From contig JAEYZI010000030.1 in NCBI GenBank assembly GCA_023428065.1, positions 1 to 58,549 of the forward strand: DNA of 58,549 nucleotides, written 5' to 3'. Made by a program: the position numbers and the translations under genes. The stretch's first letter is position 1. Each line of letters starts with the position of its first letter. Of the stretch, positions 16,652-24,445 are shown piece by piece. Under the pieces are notes generated by a model. That model was not told the DNA's origin. It did not search any database and worked only from the letters and a program-made list of their open reading frames with translations. This stretch comes from Actinomycetes bacterium. Its GTDB lineage: Bacteria; Actinomycetota; Actinomycetes; Actinomycetales; Microbacteriaceae.

Positions 16652-16741
16652 GGTACCGTGTCCGAGCGGCCGAAGGAGCATGTCTCGAAAACATGTGAAG
16701 GTTCACGCCTTCCGTGGGTTCAAATCCCACCGGTACCGCCA
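16652..16741 (+). tRNA. tRNA-Ser (anticodon CGA)
   Basis: A class II (long variable arm) tRNA. The acceptor stem GGTACCG pairs with CGGTACC (16731-16737), followed by discriminator G and an encoded CCA. The anticodon stem CATGT/ACATG encloses loop CTCGAAA, placing anticodon CGA at 16686-16688, which reads UCG. The T loop is GGTTCAAATCC. The GAAGGTTCACGCCTTC variable arm is the serine type. A terminator-like hairpin follows directly. Confidence 0.97.
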
Positions 16742-16744
16742 GAC

Positions 16745-16772
16745 GAAAGCCCCCGCGCGCGCGGGGGCTTTC
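16745..16772 (+). terminator. Intrinsic terminator after tRNA-Ser
   Basis: GAAAGCCCCCGCG and CGCGGGGGCTTTC form a strong GC stem with almost no loop, four bases after the tRNA CCA end. The T-rich tail is short (TCGCTTT), as is frequent in actinobacteria. Confidence 0.8.
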
Positions 16773-16833
16773 GCTTTGCACCCGCCACGCCCGCGCTCGA
16801 CGCCGACCGGTTCGCACCTGCGACAATCCCCCC

Positions 16834-18117
16834 ATGGCCGACGACCCCCTGCGCGGCATCCGCCCCCGAGACGCGATCACCGCATCCGCGAGCGGCGTGC
16901 TCGCACTCGGCGGCGCCGCGCTGCTGCCGCTGCTGATGACTGCCGAACCCGAGGCGGGCGTCAGCCCGGTCACCCCGGCCGACCCCGCCTGGTGGGTCGT
17001 CGTGGCGCTCGCGCTCGGGCAGGCGGTCGCCCTGCTGTGGGCGCGTCGCCTGCCGCCGCCCATCCTCGGTGTCGTCGCGCTCGGCCCCGTGCTCCACGCG
17101 CTCATCATCCCGGGCGCCACCTACTCGCTCACGACGATCGCGGTGTCGTTCGCCGTCTTCTGGGCGGTGCTCGGGCTCCGCACGCGCACCCTCATCCCCA
17201 CCCTCATCGCGACCGCGCTCGTCGTCGCCTTCGCCCTGGCGCTCGACGACACGCGCAGCGGGCTGGCCACGGGCCTCCCCGGGCTCCTCACCGCCGGCCT
17301 GCAAGCCGTCGCGGTCATCGCCATCCCGCTCGTCGTCGGGATCGTGGCCCGCGCCCGCCGCGACGCACGCGAGGCGCGCGAGGCCGAGCTGCTCGCGCTC
17401 AAGCGGGAGCGCGACGCCCTCGTGCGGGCCGCCGTGGCGCGCGAGCGCGTCGCCATGTCGCGCGAACTGCACGACATCGCGGCGCACCACGTGTCGGGCA
17501 TCGCCCTGCTCGCCTCCGCGATCACGCGCCAGATCGACGTCGACCCGGATGCCGCCAAGCTCGCCGCGCAGCGCGTGCGCCACCAGAGCACCGTCGTGCT
17601 CGACGACCTGCGGCGCGTCATCGGCCTGCTGCGGGAGGGACCGGATGGCGCCCGCACCGTCGAGACGCTCGCCACGCTCGGCGAGGCGGTCGAGCTGCAC
17701 CGCACGGCCGGCGTCGACGTCGCGTACGAGGTGCACACCTCGGGCCGCGAGCTCGGCGCGGGCATCGGCCCGCTCGCGCAACTCGTCGCCCACCGCACGG
17801 TGCAGGAGGCCCTCGCGAATGCGAGCGCCCACGCGCCGGGCGCGCGCATCCGCGTCGAGGTCGACGACCGCGACGACGCCGAGCTCACGGCGACGGTCGC
17901 GAACGGACCCGGCACGGCGCCCGATCCGGGCCCCGGCACCCGGCTCGGCCTCGTCGGAATGCGCGAGCGCGCAGACCTCGTCGATGGGAGACTGCGATAC
18001 GGTCCGACCGCGGACGGGGGCTGGGAGGTGCGTCTCGAGCTGCCGCGCGACGCGACCACCGGCACCACGGACGACACGCCCGCCGAAGCCGCAGACCCCC
18101 CGGGAGACCCCACATGA
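16834..18117 (+). CDS. Membrane sensor histidine kinase (NarL-partner type)
   Basis: A 427-residue kinase. Residues 20-180 hold several transmembrane helices with short loops and no recognisable extracellular sensor. A cytoplasmic coiled segment (REAELLALKRERDALVRAAVARER) leads into the HisKA_3 box with His213 (MSRELHDIAAHH). The HATPase domain has RTVQEALANASAHAPG and a GTRLGLVGMRERADLV G-box. The polar tail after residue 405 (TTGTTDDTPAEAADPPG) is disordered. Its stop overlaps the next ATG in ATGA, so kinase and regulator are coupled. Confidence 0.92.
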   Translation: MADDPLRGIRPRDAITASASGVLALGGAALLPLLMTAEPEAGVSPVTPADPAWWVVVALALGQAVALLWARRLPPPILGVVALGPVLHALIIPGATYSLTTIAVSFAVFWAVLGLRTRTLIPTLIATALVVAFALALDDTRSGLATGLPGLLTAGLQAVAVIAIPLVVGIVARARRDAREAREAELLALKRERDALVRAAVARERVAMSRELHDIAAHHVSGIALLASAITRQIDVDPDAAKLAAQRVRHQSTVVLDDLRRVIGLLREGPDGARTVETLATLGEAVELHRTAGVDVAYEVHTSGRELGAGIGPLAQLVAHRTVQEALANASAHAPGARIRVEVDDRDDAELTATVANGPGTAPDPGPGTRLGLVGMRERADLVDGRLRYGPTADGGWEVRLELPRDATTGTTDDTPAEAADPPGDPT

Positions 18118-18779
18118 TCCGCGTTCTCGTCGCCGACGATCAGCCGCTCGTGCGATCCGGCCTCACGACCCTCATCGGGCTCGAGCCCGACCTCGAGGTG
18201 GTGGGCGAGGCATCCGACGGGGTCCAGGCGCTCGAGCTGGCACGCGAGCTGCGCCCCGACGTCGTGTGCCTCGACATCCGGATGCCGGGCCGCGACGGCA
18301 TCAGCGTCGCGCGGGAGCTGTGCGGGCCGGGCGTCGAGAACCCGATCCCGGTGCTCGTGCTCACGACCTTCGACCTCGACGACTACGTGTTCGGCGCGCT
18401 CGAGGCGGGCGTGTCGGGCTTTCTGCTGAAGGACGCCGAACCGGATGCGATCATCGACGCCATCCGCAAGGTCGCCTCCGGCACCGGCACGATCGACGAC
18501 GCCCTCACGCTCCGTGTGATGCGCGAGTTCGTGCAGCGCCGCGAACTGAAACCGGTGAGCACGTCGCGTCCGAGCGACGTGCTCACCGGTCGGGAGCAGG
18601 AGATCCTGCGGCTGCTGGCTCAGGGCATGTCGAACGAGGCGATCGCGAAGGAGCTCGTGATCGAGACCTCCACCGTCAAGTCGCACCTCGCGCGGATGCT
18701 GCCCAAGCTCGGCGTGGAGTCACGCCTCCAGGCGGCGGTCTGGGCCTACCAGAACCGCTTCGTCGACCTTCCCGACTGA
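18114..18779 (+). CDS. NarL/LuxR-family response regulator
   Basis: A 221-residue regulator and partner of the kinase at 16834. Receiver features are DD at 8-9, phospho-acceptor Asp54 (VCLDIRMPG) and Lys106 (FLLKDAEP). The LuxR helix-turn-helix covers about 155-215 (LTGREQEILRLLAQG, SNEAIAKEL, VKSHLARML). The last 60 bases are antisense to the 3' end of the CPBP gene on the other strand. The CPBP gene, facing it, is the most likely nearby target; an inverted repeat lies before that gene at 19743-19770. Confidence 0.93.
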   Translation: MIRVLVADDQPLVRSGLTTLIGLEPDLEVVGEASDGVQALELARELRPDVVCLDIRMPGRDGISVARELCGPGVENPIPVLVLTTFDLDDYVFGALEAGVSGFLLKDAEPDAIIDAIRKVASGTGTIDDALTLRVMREFVQRRELKPVSTSRPSDVLTGREQEILRLLAQGMSNEAIAKELVIETSTVKSHLARMLPKLGVESRLQAAVWAYQNRFVDLPD

Positions 18780-19658
18780 CTCGGGACGGTATCCGAGGCG
18801 GCCCCGCGTGAACACGATCACGGCGACCGCCGCGACGACGCCGGCCACCGCGAGCGCCGGCGACACGAGGTGCGGGTCGACGGTCGGGAACATCTCGCCC
18901 CAGAGCACCGACACGAAGTTGTTGACGCTCACGTGGGCGAGCATCGCGAGCGGCAGGCTCATGCCCGTGCTGTTGAACACCCACGCCATCACGACGTTGA
19001 AGCCGATGCAGAAGACGCTGAACGTGAGCGGTGCGCTCCAGTGGGCGTTCGGGAAGTTGCCCCACTCGGTGAGGAACAGCGGCATGTGCCACAGCGCCCA
19101 CAGCGGCCCGAGGATCGCGGCCGACACCATGGGCCCGAACTTCGCCTGCAGCCGGGGGAGCGCGAAGTCGCGCCATCCGGGCTCCTCGGCGAGGCCCGTC
19201 GTGAGCATCTGGAGGAGCAGCAGCGGCACGTAGAGCGCGATCGCGGTGAGCGAGGGCACGGCGACCTGGCCGCCCGACACGATCGTGCCGGTGAGGATGA
19301 GCGCAGCGGGCACGCCGAGCAGGGCGATCACGTACCAGTGCCAGCGCACGCGCCACTTCCACAGGCGGGCCGCCCACCGGCGCAGGCCGCCGCGTCCGTC
19401 GGCCACGAGCGTCACGAGCAGCGCCGAGGTGATGGGGCCGAGGTAGGCGCCCGGCAGCATCCCTGCGATCTGCGTCGTGCCGAGCACCGCGGGGAACGCG
19501 AAGTGCCAAACGCCCAGGCCGTTCTCGGACAGGATGTACGGGATCCACGCGAGCCAGCTGAGGGCGTTCGCGAGCACGAAAAAGCTGACGAGCGGATGCC
19601 GCTGGACGACGCCCAGGACGCCCGTCCGTGCCGGGGTTTGGTGCAGGTCGGTGACCAT
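18720..19658 (-). CDS. CPBP-family intramembrane metalloprotease (CAAX/Abi)
   Basis: A 312-residue membrane protein with about eight hydrophobic segments. The three conserved CPBP motifs are present: EExxxR as Glu158-Glu159-Arg163 (AEEPGWRDF), FxxxH-like WALWH with His191, and HVSVNN near residue 240. Members cleave or bind within the membrane and are often linked to peptide processing or self-immunity to bacteriocins. ATG 19658 has GGAAGG upstream. The 3' end overlaps the response regulator gene tail-to-tail by 60 bases (18720-18779), an unusually long antisense overlap for two intact genes. Confidence 0.9.
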   Translation of the reverse strand: MVTDLHQTPARTGVLGVVQRHPLVSFFVLANALSWLAWIPYILSENGLGVWHFAFPAVLGTTQIAGMLPGAYLGPITSALLVTLVADGRGGLRRWAARLWKWRVRWHWYVIALLGVPAALILTGTIVSGGQVAVPSLTAIALYVPLLLLQMLTTGLAEEPGWRDFALPRLQAKFGPMVSAAILGPLWALWHMPLFLTEWGNFPNAHWSAPLTFSVFCIGFNVVMAWVFNSTGMSLPLAMLAHVSVNNFVSVLWGEMFPTVDPHLVSPALAVAGVVAAVAVIVFTRGRLGYRPESVGKVDEAVLVGPDRRLEA

Positions 19659-19704
19659 GGGTCTTTCCTTCCGGTCGTGTCGAGTGGCGCGGATCGGCCA
19701 CATC

Positions 19705-19719
19705 TCGACGCTAGGAAGC
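19705..19719 (-). promoter_or_regulatory. Putative promoter segment of the CPBP gene
   Basis: On the minus strand this reads GCTTCCTAGCGTCGA, 14/15 identical to the segment at 5276-5290 before the ABC exporter operon. It contains TAGCGT, a possible TANNNT -10 box, about 50 bases before the ATG. Confidence 0.5.
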
Positions 19720-19742
19720 CCGCCTTCCACCATCGAGCGGCG

Positions 19743-19770
19743 AAGGATCGAACCTGCGGAGTGCATCCTT
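19743..19770. promoter_or_regulatory. Inverted repeat AAGGAT-N16-ATCCTT, candidate response-regulator site
   Basis: Perfect 6-bp arms (19743-19748 and 19765-19770) with a 16-base spacer, upstream of the CPBP promoter segment. The 28-base footprint equals that of the site at 5318-5345. A short GCATCC-TTTC-GGATGC hairpin (19763-19778) overlaps its right half. Confidence 0.4.
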
Positions 19771-19823
19771 TCGGATGCGGCGTACATCGCGCGGTGTACG
19801 CGGGGGACGTGGGTGCCGCTCGC

Positions 19824-20189
19824 TCAGCGGTCGGTGCACGCGACGCACACCGTGCGCGCGGGGCGGAGCTCGAGCTGGCCGTGCGGGATCGGCTGCCCGC
19901 ACACCGCGCACACGCCGTAGGTTCCGGATGCCACCCGCGCCTCGGCCGCGGCGAGCTCGGCGAGCTCGGCTCGGTGCTCGGCGCGTGAGCCCTCCGCCTG
20001 CTGCCACTCGAAGGTCAGCGCGAAGCCCTCGGGGTCGTGCTCCTCGTCGATCCAGTCGCCGCGCGCGGAGCGCACCGACGTGAGCCGCTCCTCGACGCCC
20101 GCGAGGCGCTCCTCGACCACGGCGCGGCGCGCGGCGATCCAGCCGAGGGCGGCAGCGGCATCCGGGAGAGGTGCATCCGGGGGCGTCAT
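19824..20189 (-). CDS. TraR/DksA-family C4 zinc-finger protein
   Basis: A 121-residue protein with a helical N-terminal half (LAGVEERLTSVRSA, EHRAELAELAAAEARVA). The C-terminal zinc finger (YGVCAVCGQPI and RTVCVACTDR) has all four cysteines. DksA-type proteins enter the RNA polymerase secondary channel; the acidic tip residues of true DksA are not obvious. Actinobacterial relatives are of uncertain function. ATG 20189 is the only good start. It is divergent from the VOC/HxlR pair. Confidence 0.85.
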   Translation of the reverse strand: MTPPDAPLPDAAAALGWIAARRAVVEERLAGVEERLTSVRSARGDWIDEEHDPEGFALTFEWQQAEGSRAEHRAELAELAAAEARVASGTYGVCAVCGQPIPHGQLELRPARTVCVACTDR

Positions 20190-20298
20190 GCGCCCATCGT
20201 CTCTCGAAACCGTCCCGGCGACAGGCTCGATCGGCCGACGGGGATGCTCACGCGGCGGATCGCGATGATCGGGCCTGTAGCTCGCACCGGCGAACCTC

Positions 20299-20327
20299 TT
20301 GACACTGGCACTTGTTTTTTGCAAGTG
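20299..20327 (+). promoter_or_regulatory. Promoter with CACTTG/CAAGTG operator for the VOC-HxlR operon
   Basis: TTGACA (20299-20304) is a consensus -35 box. Immediately after it, CACTTG (20309-20314) and CAAGTG (20322-20327) form an inverted repeat around TTTTTTG, lying in the -35/-10 spacer. The AT-rich centre is striking in this GC-rich DNA. The operon's second gene encodes an HxlR-type repressor, so autoregulation through this site is the natural inference. Confidence 0.65.
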
Positions 20328-20369
20328 TGGACACCGTCCACATTCGGAACGACGGAAGAAGACACCACC

Positions 20370-20810
20370 ATGACCTCGATGTTCGTCAACCTGCCGGTGA
20401 CCGACCTGGAGCGCGCGAAGGCGTTCTACACGGCGATCGGCGGCACCGTGAACCCTCTCTTCACCGACGACAACGCCGCGTGCATCGTCGTCGACGAGGG
20501 CCACAACTACTTCATGCTGCTCAAGCGCGAGTTCTTCCAGACCTTCACCGACCTGCCGATCGGCGACAACGCGAAGAACCCCACGTGTACGACCGCGATC
20601 TTCCTCGACAGCCGTGAGGACGTCGACAGCACCGTCGCCGCCGGCCTCGCAGCCGGAGGTCGCGAGTCGCAGGACCCGGCCGACTACGGCTTCATGTACC
20701 AGCGCCAGCTCAGCGACCCCGACGGCAACCTCCTCGAGTTCGGATGGATGGACAAGGCCGCCTCCGAGAAGGGGCCCGAGGCGTACATGGCCGAGCAGCA
20801 GCAGGCCTGA
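20370..20810 (+). CDS. VOC-family (glyoxalase/bleomycin-resistance fold) protein
   Basis: A 146-residue single VOC domain pair: MTSMFVNLPVTDLERAKAFYTAIG starts the first beta-alpha-beta-beta-beta unit and QLSDPDGNLLEFGWMDKAA ends the second. Glu near LLEFGW is the usual metal ligand; an opposing histidine is not clear. The group contains many proteins that act on electrophiles or of unknown function. It lies four bases before the HxlR regulator gene in one operon, so its expression is probably induced by the signal that releases that repressor. Confidence 0.85.
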   Translation: MTSMFVNLPVTDLERAKAFYTAIGGTVNPLFTDDNAACIVVDEGHNYFMLLKREFFQTFTDLPIGDNAKNPTCTTAIFLDSREDVDSTVAAGLAAGGRESQDPADYGFMYQRQLSDPDGNLLEFGWMDKAASEKGPEAYMAEQQQA

Positions 20811-20814
20811 GCGG

Positions 20815-21456
20815 ATGGTCGCGCGCGAGTACGGGCAGTACTGCGGCGTCACACGAGCCCTCGAGCTCGTGGGCGAGCGCTGGGCCATGCTCATCGTGCG
20901 CGACCTGCTCGTTGGGCCGCGCCGCTACGGCGAGCTCGCCGCGGGTCTCCCCCGCATCCCGAGCAACATCCTCGCGGCGCGGCTCAAGGAGCTGCAGGAG
21001 GCCGGCATCGTGCGCCGGGCCCCCCGCTCGCGCGTGATCGTCTACGAGCTGACCCCCTACGGGCGCGAGCTCGAGCCCGTCGTGCTCGCGCTCGGCGCGT
21101 GGGGGTTCAAGGCCATGGGCGAGCCCCGGGAGCAGCAGGTGATCACGCCGGACTCCATGACGATGGCCCTGCGCACGGCGTTCCAGGCGGATGTCGCCGA
21201 GGGCCTTCCGCCGACCGCCTACGCGGCGCGGTTCGGTCCCGCCGAACTGCTCGTGCGGGTCGACGGCTCGCGCCTCGACGTGCGGCGCGGGATCGGGCCC
21301 GCCGACCTCGACTTCGCGGCCGGACCCGAGATCCGGCGCCTCATCTCGGGCGAGCTCGCGCCCCGGCACGCCATCTCGTCGGGCCTCGTGCGGGTGCTGC
21401 ACGGACCGGACGAGCTGCTCGACCGCTTCGCGTCGACGTTCCACCTCGCGGCGTAG
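20815..21456 (+). CDS. HxlR-family winged-helix regulator with SCP2-like C-terminal domain
   Basis: A 213-residue protein. Residues 5-95 are an HxlR winged helix (GQYCGVTRALELVGERWAMLIVRDLL, PSNILAARLKELQEAGIVRR). Residues 115-210 resemble an SCP2/sterol-carrier-like domain (AELLVRVDGSRLDVRRG), as in a known two-domain subgroup; it may bind the inducer. Cys near residue 9 could be redox-active as in YodB/HypR proteins. ATG 20815 lies four bases after the VOC stop. The likely target is the inverted repeat at 20309-20327. Confidence 0.88.
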   Translation: MVAREYGQYCGVTRALELVGERWAMLIVRDLLVGPRRYGELAAGLPRIPSNILAARLKELQEAGIVRRAPRSRVIVYELTPYGRELEPVVLALGAWGFKAMGEPREQQVITPDSMTMALRTAFQADVAEGLPPTAYAARFGPAELLVRVDGSRLDVRRGIGPADLDFAAGPEIRRLISGELAPRHAISSGLVRVLHGPDELLDRFASTFHLAA

Positions 21457-21472
21457 GGCTCGCGCGGCCCGC

Positions 21473-21916
21473 TCAGTCATGCATCCGCGCGCCCTTCACG
21501 ACGCGGTCGACGGCGTTGCGCGGCCCGCGCATCCCGAGGCCCACGAGGTCGAGGTCGGCACCCGCGACCGCGGCGACCGCCGCGCGGTTCGCCGCGTCGT
21601 GTCCCGTCGAGAACAGCTCCCGCGTGTAGACGGCGAGCGGGATGCCGCGGCCGAGCGCCCGTTCGCGCGCGGCGGCGAGCACCTCGCCCGACCCCGTCAG
21701 CACGAGCACCGGCTGACGCAGCATCGGCAGGTAGGCGGTGCCGTCGGCGTCTCGGTAGGGCTCGCCCACGAGCCCGGGCTCGCTCGTCGCGATCGCGCTC
21801 ATGAGGAACGCGGTCACGTTGAGCTCCTGCCACGGGGCGAGGCCCTCGCGCAGCACGACCACGGTCTTCGTGTGGAAGCGCACGACGGCATCCGGGGCGG
21901 GGTCGGGGTCGGTCAT
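21473..21916 (-). CDS. DUF2000-family protein
   Basis: A 147-residue protein resembling the DUF2000 (Pth2-like fold) family: FHTKTVVVLREGLAPWQELNVTAFLMSAIA at residues 14-43 and LPMLRQPVLVLTGSGEVLAAARERALGRG near 64-92. Function is unknown in the family. Pairing with a divergent AraC-type regulator, as here (48-base gap), is a recurring theme and suggests regulation by that neighbour. ATG 21916 is clear. It converges on the HxlR gene. Confidence 0.75.
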   Translation of the reverse strand: MTDPDPAPDAVVRFHTKTVVVLREGLAPWQELNVTAFLMSAIATSEPGLVGEPYRDADGTAYLPMLRQPVLVLTGSGEVLAAARERALGRGIPLAVYTRELFSTGHDAANRAAVAAVAGADLDLVGLGMRGPRNAVDRVVKGARMHD

Positions 21917-21964
21917 GCAGCGAGCATCGTCGCCCGCCGCGGCGGTGTCTTGTACGTTCCTTGC

Positions 21965-22747
21965 ATGGTCGAGTCGGTGCGCGCGTGGCACCCGTCGGTG
22001 CCGCACGTCACGGAGGTGCTGCACGCGACGTTCGAGAACCACGCCTACCCCGCGCACGTGCACGACGACTGGACGGTGCTGCTCATCGACGACGGTGCCG
22101 TCGCCTACGACCTCGACCGCAGCCGGCACCACGCGACCCCCGCCGCCGTCACCGTGCTGCCGCCGCTCGTGCCGCACGACGGGCGCTCGGCCGTCGCGGG
22201 AACCCCGTTCCGCAAGCGCGTGCTCTATCTCGCGCGCGACTGGCTGAACGCCTCGGCTGCGGATGCCGCGGCATCCGATCCCCTGCTGCGCGACCCGCGG
22301 GCGCTCGCGCTTGTCGTCGGCATCCACGACGCGCTCACCCACCCCGCGGAGGTCGTGGCCGCCGAGTGGGGGGTGCTCGCCCTGCGGGAGGCGGCCGGGG
22401 CGCAGTACGGCGCGGCATCCCGCACGCGGGCCACGCGCGACGCCCCGCTCGCGCGGCGCCTGCGGCGTCTGCTCGACGAACGCCTCACGGAGACCTTCAC
22501 GATCGAGGAGGCCGCGCGGCTGCTCGACGCGCACCCCAGCCACCTCGTGCGCGTGTTCTCGCAGACCTACGGCATCGCACCGCACCGCTACGTCACGGGC
22601 CGACGCGTCGACCGGGCTCGGCGGATGCTGCTGGCCGGACGCTCCCCGGCGGAGGCGGCCGCGGCATCCGGCTTCTACGACCAGGCGCACCTCGCACGGC
22701 ACTTCCGCCGCGTGCTCGGCACGACCCCGGGAGTGTTCGCCGCGTAG
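21965..22747 (+). CDS. AraC-family transcriptional regulator
   Basis: A 260-residue regulator. The N-terminal cupin-type sensing domain includes HAYPAHVHDDWTVLLIDDG near residues 26-45. The C-terminal double helix-turn-helix covers about 165-258 (IEEAARLLDAHPSHLVRVFSQTYGIAPHRYV, AAAASGFYDQAHLARHFRRVLGTTPGVFA). ATG 21965 follows TTGC with no strong ribosome site. It is divergent from the DUF2000 gene and most likely controls it. Confidence 0.92.
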   Translation: MVESVRAWHPSVPHVTEVLHATFENHAYPAHVHDDWTVLLIDDGAVAYDLDRSRHHATPAAVTVLPPLVPHDGRSAVAGTPFRKRVLYLARDWLNASAADAAASDPLLRDPRALALVVGIHDALTHPAEVVAAEWGVLALREAAGAQYGAASRTRATRDAPLARRLRRLLDERLTETFTIEEAARLLDAHPSHLVRVFSQTYGIAPHRYVTGRRVDRARRMLLAGRSPAEAAAASGFYDQAHLARHFRRVLGTTPGVFAA

Positions 22748-22799
22748 GCCGCCGCGGGTGCATCCACCGGCTCCGCCCTTCAGCGGCCGCGCCGCCGGG

Positions 22800-24149
22800 T
22801 CAGCCCACGAGCTCCGCGGGGTGCGTGATCCGCCACCATTCGTCGGGTGGGCGGATGGTGCTCTCGAGCACGACGGGCACCGTGACGGTTCGCGGGCCGG
22901 CCGTCCAGGTGAGTTCGCCGATCCGCTCCCCCGCGGCACCCGTGTCGAGGCGCAGCTCGCCGAGCCGCGCCTGGAGCGGGGTGTCCGACCAGGTGAGCAG
23001 CCGCGCCTCCTCCGCGAGCACCACGCGGGAGCTCTCGCCCCACGGCGTCGTGTAGGTGCCGATCGCCTGGCCCGCCTCGTTCGCGGCGACCTCGCGGAAC
23101 CCCTCGCGGATGCTCGCGAGCCACGCGCGCACCTCGAGGTTCACGCTGTCGCGCGTGGCCGCGCCCGCCACGACGCCCGTGATCTCGAGCGGCTCGGCGA
23201 GCCCGACGTCGAGCAGCGAGGAGAACAGCAGGTTGGAGGTGTCGAGGGTGCCAGTCTTGATGCCCCGGATGCCCTCCTCGCCGAGCAGCACGTTGGTGTT
23301 CGACTGCCCCTCGAAGCCCGCCACATCGAGGGCGCCGCGGCCCACGATGTCGGCCACGACGGGGTTCGCCATGGCGAGGCGCCCGAGGGCGAGCAGCTCG
23401 GAAGGCGTGCTCACGTTGCGCCGGTCGATGCCGGTCGGCTCCACGACCGTCGTGCGCGAGAAGCCGTTCGCGGCGAGCCACGCGCTCGTGGCGCGGAGGA
23501 ACGCGGAGCGGGAGCCGAACGCCCAGGTCGACACGGCATCCGCGTAGTTGGTGGCCGAGATGACGAGCATCATCTCGAGCGCGTCGTGGAGCGACATGCG
23601 GCTGCCGGTGGGCATCGCCGCGATCGTGGCGCCCTGCACGTAGTAGGCGTCGTAGAGGTCGTGGTCGGCCTTGCCGAACGTGATCGTGGGGCCGGGGTCG
23701 GCGGGGTCGGCGAGCGGCTTCGCGTCGAGGATGACGAGCACCGTGACGAGCTTCGTGATGCTCGCCATGGGCAGCTGATGGTCGGAGCTCACGACGTTCA
23801 GGCCGCCGGCGTTCTCGCCCAGGAACTCCTCGCCGCCCGCGACGCTCAGCGCGTAGGCGCCGTCGACGGGGAGGGCGATGCGGGCGGGCTCCCCGGATGC
23901 GGGGCTCGGCGCGACCGCGGCGCCGGTGGCGGGCGGCAGCGGGGCGGTGAGGGCCCAGCCGACGTAGCCGCCGAGGAGCGCGACGATCACGAGCGCGACG
24001 ATGCCGGCGATGAGCCCGCCGCGGCGGCGGCGCACCCGGCGCGTCTCCGGGTCCAGGCGCTCATACATGAGGGGCGGCGCATCCTCGGCGCGGCGCATGA
24101 TCTCGGTGAGCTGCGCGACGCCGTCATCCGACGCGTGGCGATGCGGCAC
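22800..24149 (-). CDS. D-alanyl-D-alanine carboxypeptidase (peptidase S11), altered SxN motif
   Basis: A 449-residue penicillin-binding protein that trims the last D-Ala of peptidoglycan stem peptides. GTG 24149 with AAGGGG upstream is chosen. An N-terminal cytoplasmic stretch precedes one membrane anchor (about 45-68). The active-site Ser130-x-x-Lys133 (MASITKLV) and KTGT (GIKTGTLD) are intact. The second motif reads SATNYADA at 198-205, where relatives usually show SANNYA, so the SxN asparagine appears to be Thr200. A C-terminal beta-rich domain of about 90 residues follows the catalytic domain. Palindromic element A copy 2 lies upstream of the start. Confidence 0.88.
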   Translation of the reverse strand: MPHRHASDDGVAQLTEIMRRAEDAPPLMYERLDPETRRVRRRRGGLIAGIVALVIVALLGGYVGWALTAPLPPATGAAVAPSPASGEPARIALPVDGAYALSVAGGEEFLGENAGGLNVVSSDHQLPMASITKLVTVLVILDAKPLADPADPGPTITFGKADHDLYDAYYVQGATIAAMPTGSRMSLHDALEMMLVISATNYADAVSTWAFGSRSAFLRATSAWLAANGFSRTTVVEPTGIDRRNVSTPSELLALGRLAMANPVVADIVGRGALDVAGFEGQSNTNVLLGEEGIRGIKTGTLDTSNLLFSSLLDVGLAEPLEITGVVAGAATRDSVNLEVRAWLASIREGFREVAANEAGQAIGTYTTPWGESSRVVLAEEARLLTWSDTPLQARLGELRLDTGAAGERIGELTWTAGPRTVTVPVVLESTIRPPDEWWRITHPAELVG

Positions 24150-24230
24150 GGCACCCCCTTCGTGAGCGAGACTCCATCCTCGCATCCCGCCACCCCGAGC
24201 GGCCCGCCGAACTGCGTCACCCCCCACGTC

Positions 24231-24290
24231 GGACCACGTCGAACCACGTCGAACCCCGTCGAACCACGTCGAACCACGTCGAACCACGTC
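24231..24290. repeat. Six tandem copies of a 10-mer (GAACCACGTC)
   Basis: Units start at 24231, 24241, 24251, 24261, 24271 and 24281. Four are identical, one begins GG instead of GA, and one has CCCC for CCAC. The last unit runs into palindromic element A copy 2, whose left arm begins with the CACGTC of that unit. The array therefore looks like a local amplification of the element's own edge. Confidence 0.9.
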
Positions 24291-24377
24291 GAAAATGCAG
24301 GAGGCACGGAGCCGGCGCGCCGTGATGACGGGGACACCGGTGGGGCCGGGGGCCGGATCTCCTGCATTTTCGACGTG
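24285..24377. repeat. Palindromic element family A, copy 2 (19-bp perfect arms, 55-base core)
   Basis: CACGTCGAAAATGCAGGAG at 24285-24303 is perfectly complementary to 24359-24377. The core 24304-24358 is exactly 55 bases, as in copies 1 and 3, but its sequence is unrelated to theirs. The element lies in the 296-base gap between the carboxypeptidase start and the small acidic protein's stop. Apart from the tandem array, nothing else is recognised in that gap. Confidence 0.93.
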
Positions 24378-24445
24378 CAGGGGTGCTCGGGATGCGGGGT
24401 GCGGGATGGGGCGGGGCGCGACGCGGCGCGGGTGGGGCGGGCGGG

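Noticed and set aside
16652..16741. tRNA-Ser as an integration site for a mobile island
   Set aside because: No integrase, no repeated tRNA 3' end and no change in gene style is seen downstream.
24231..24290. CRISPR-like repeat array
   Set aside because: Units are contiguous 10-mers without spacers and there are no cas genes.
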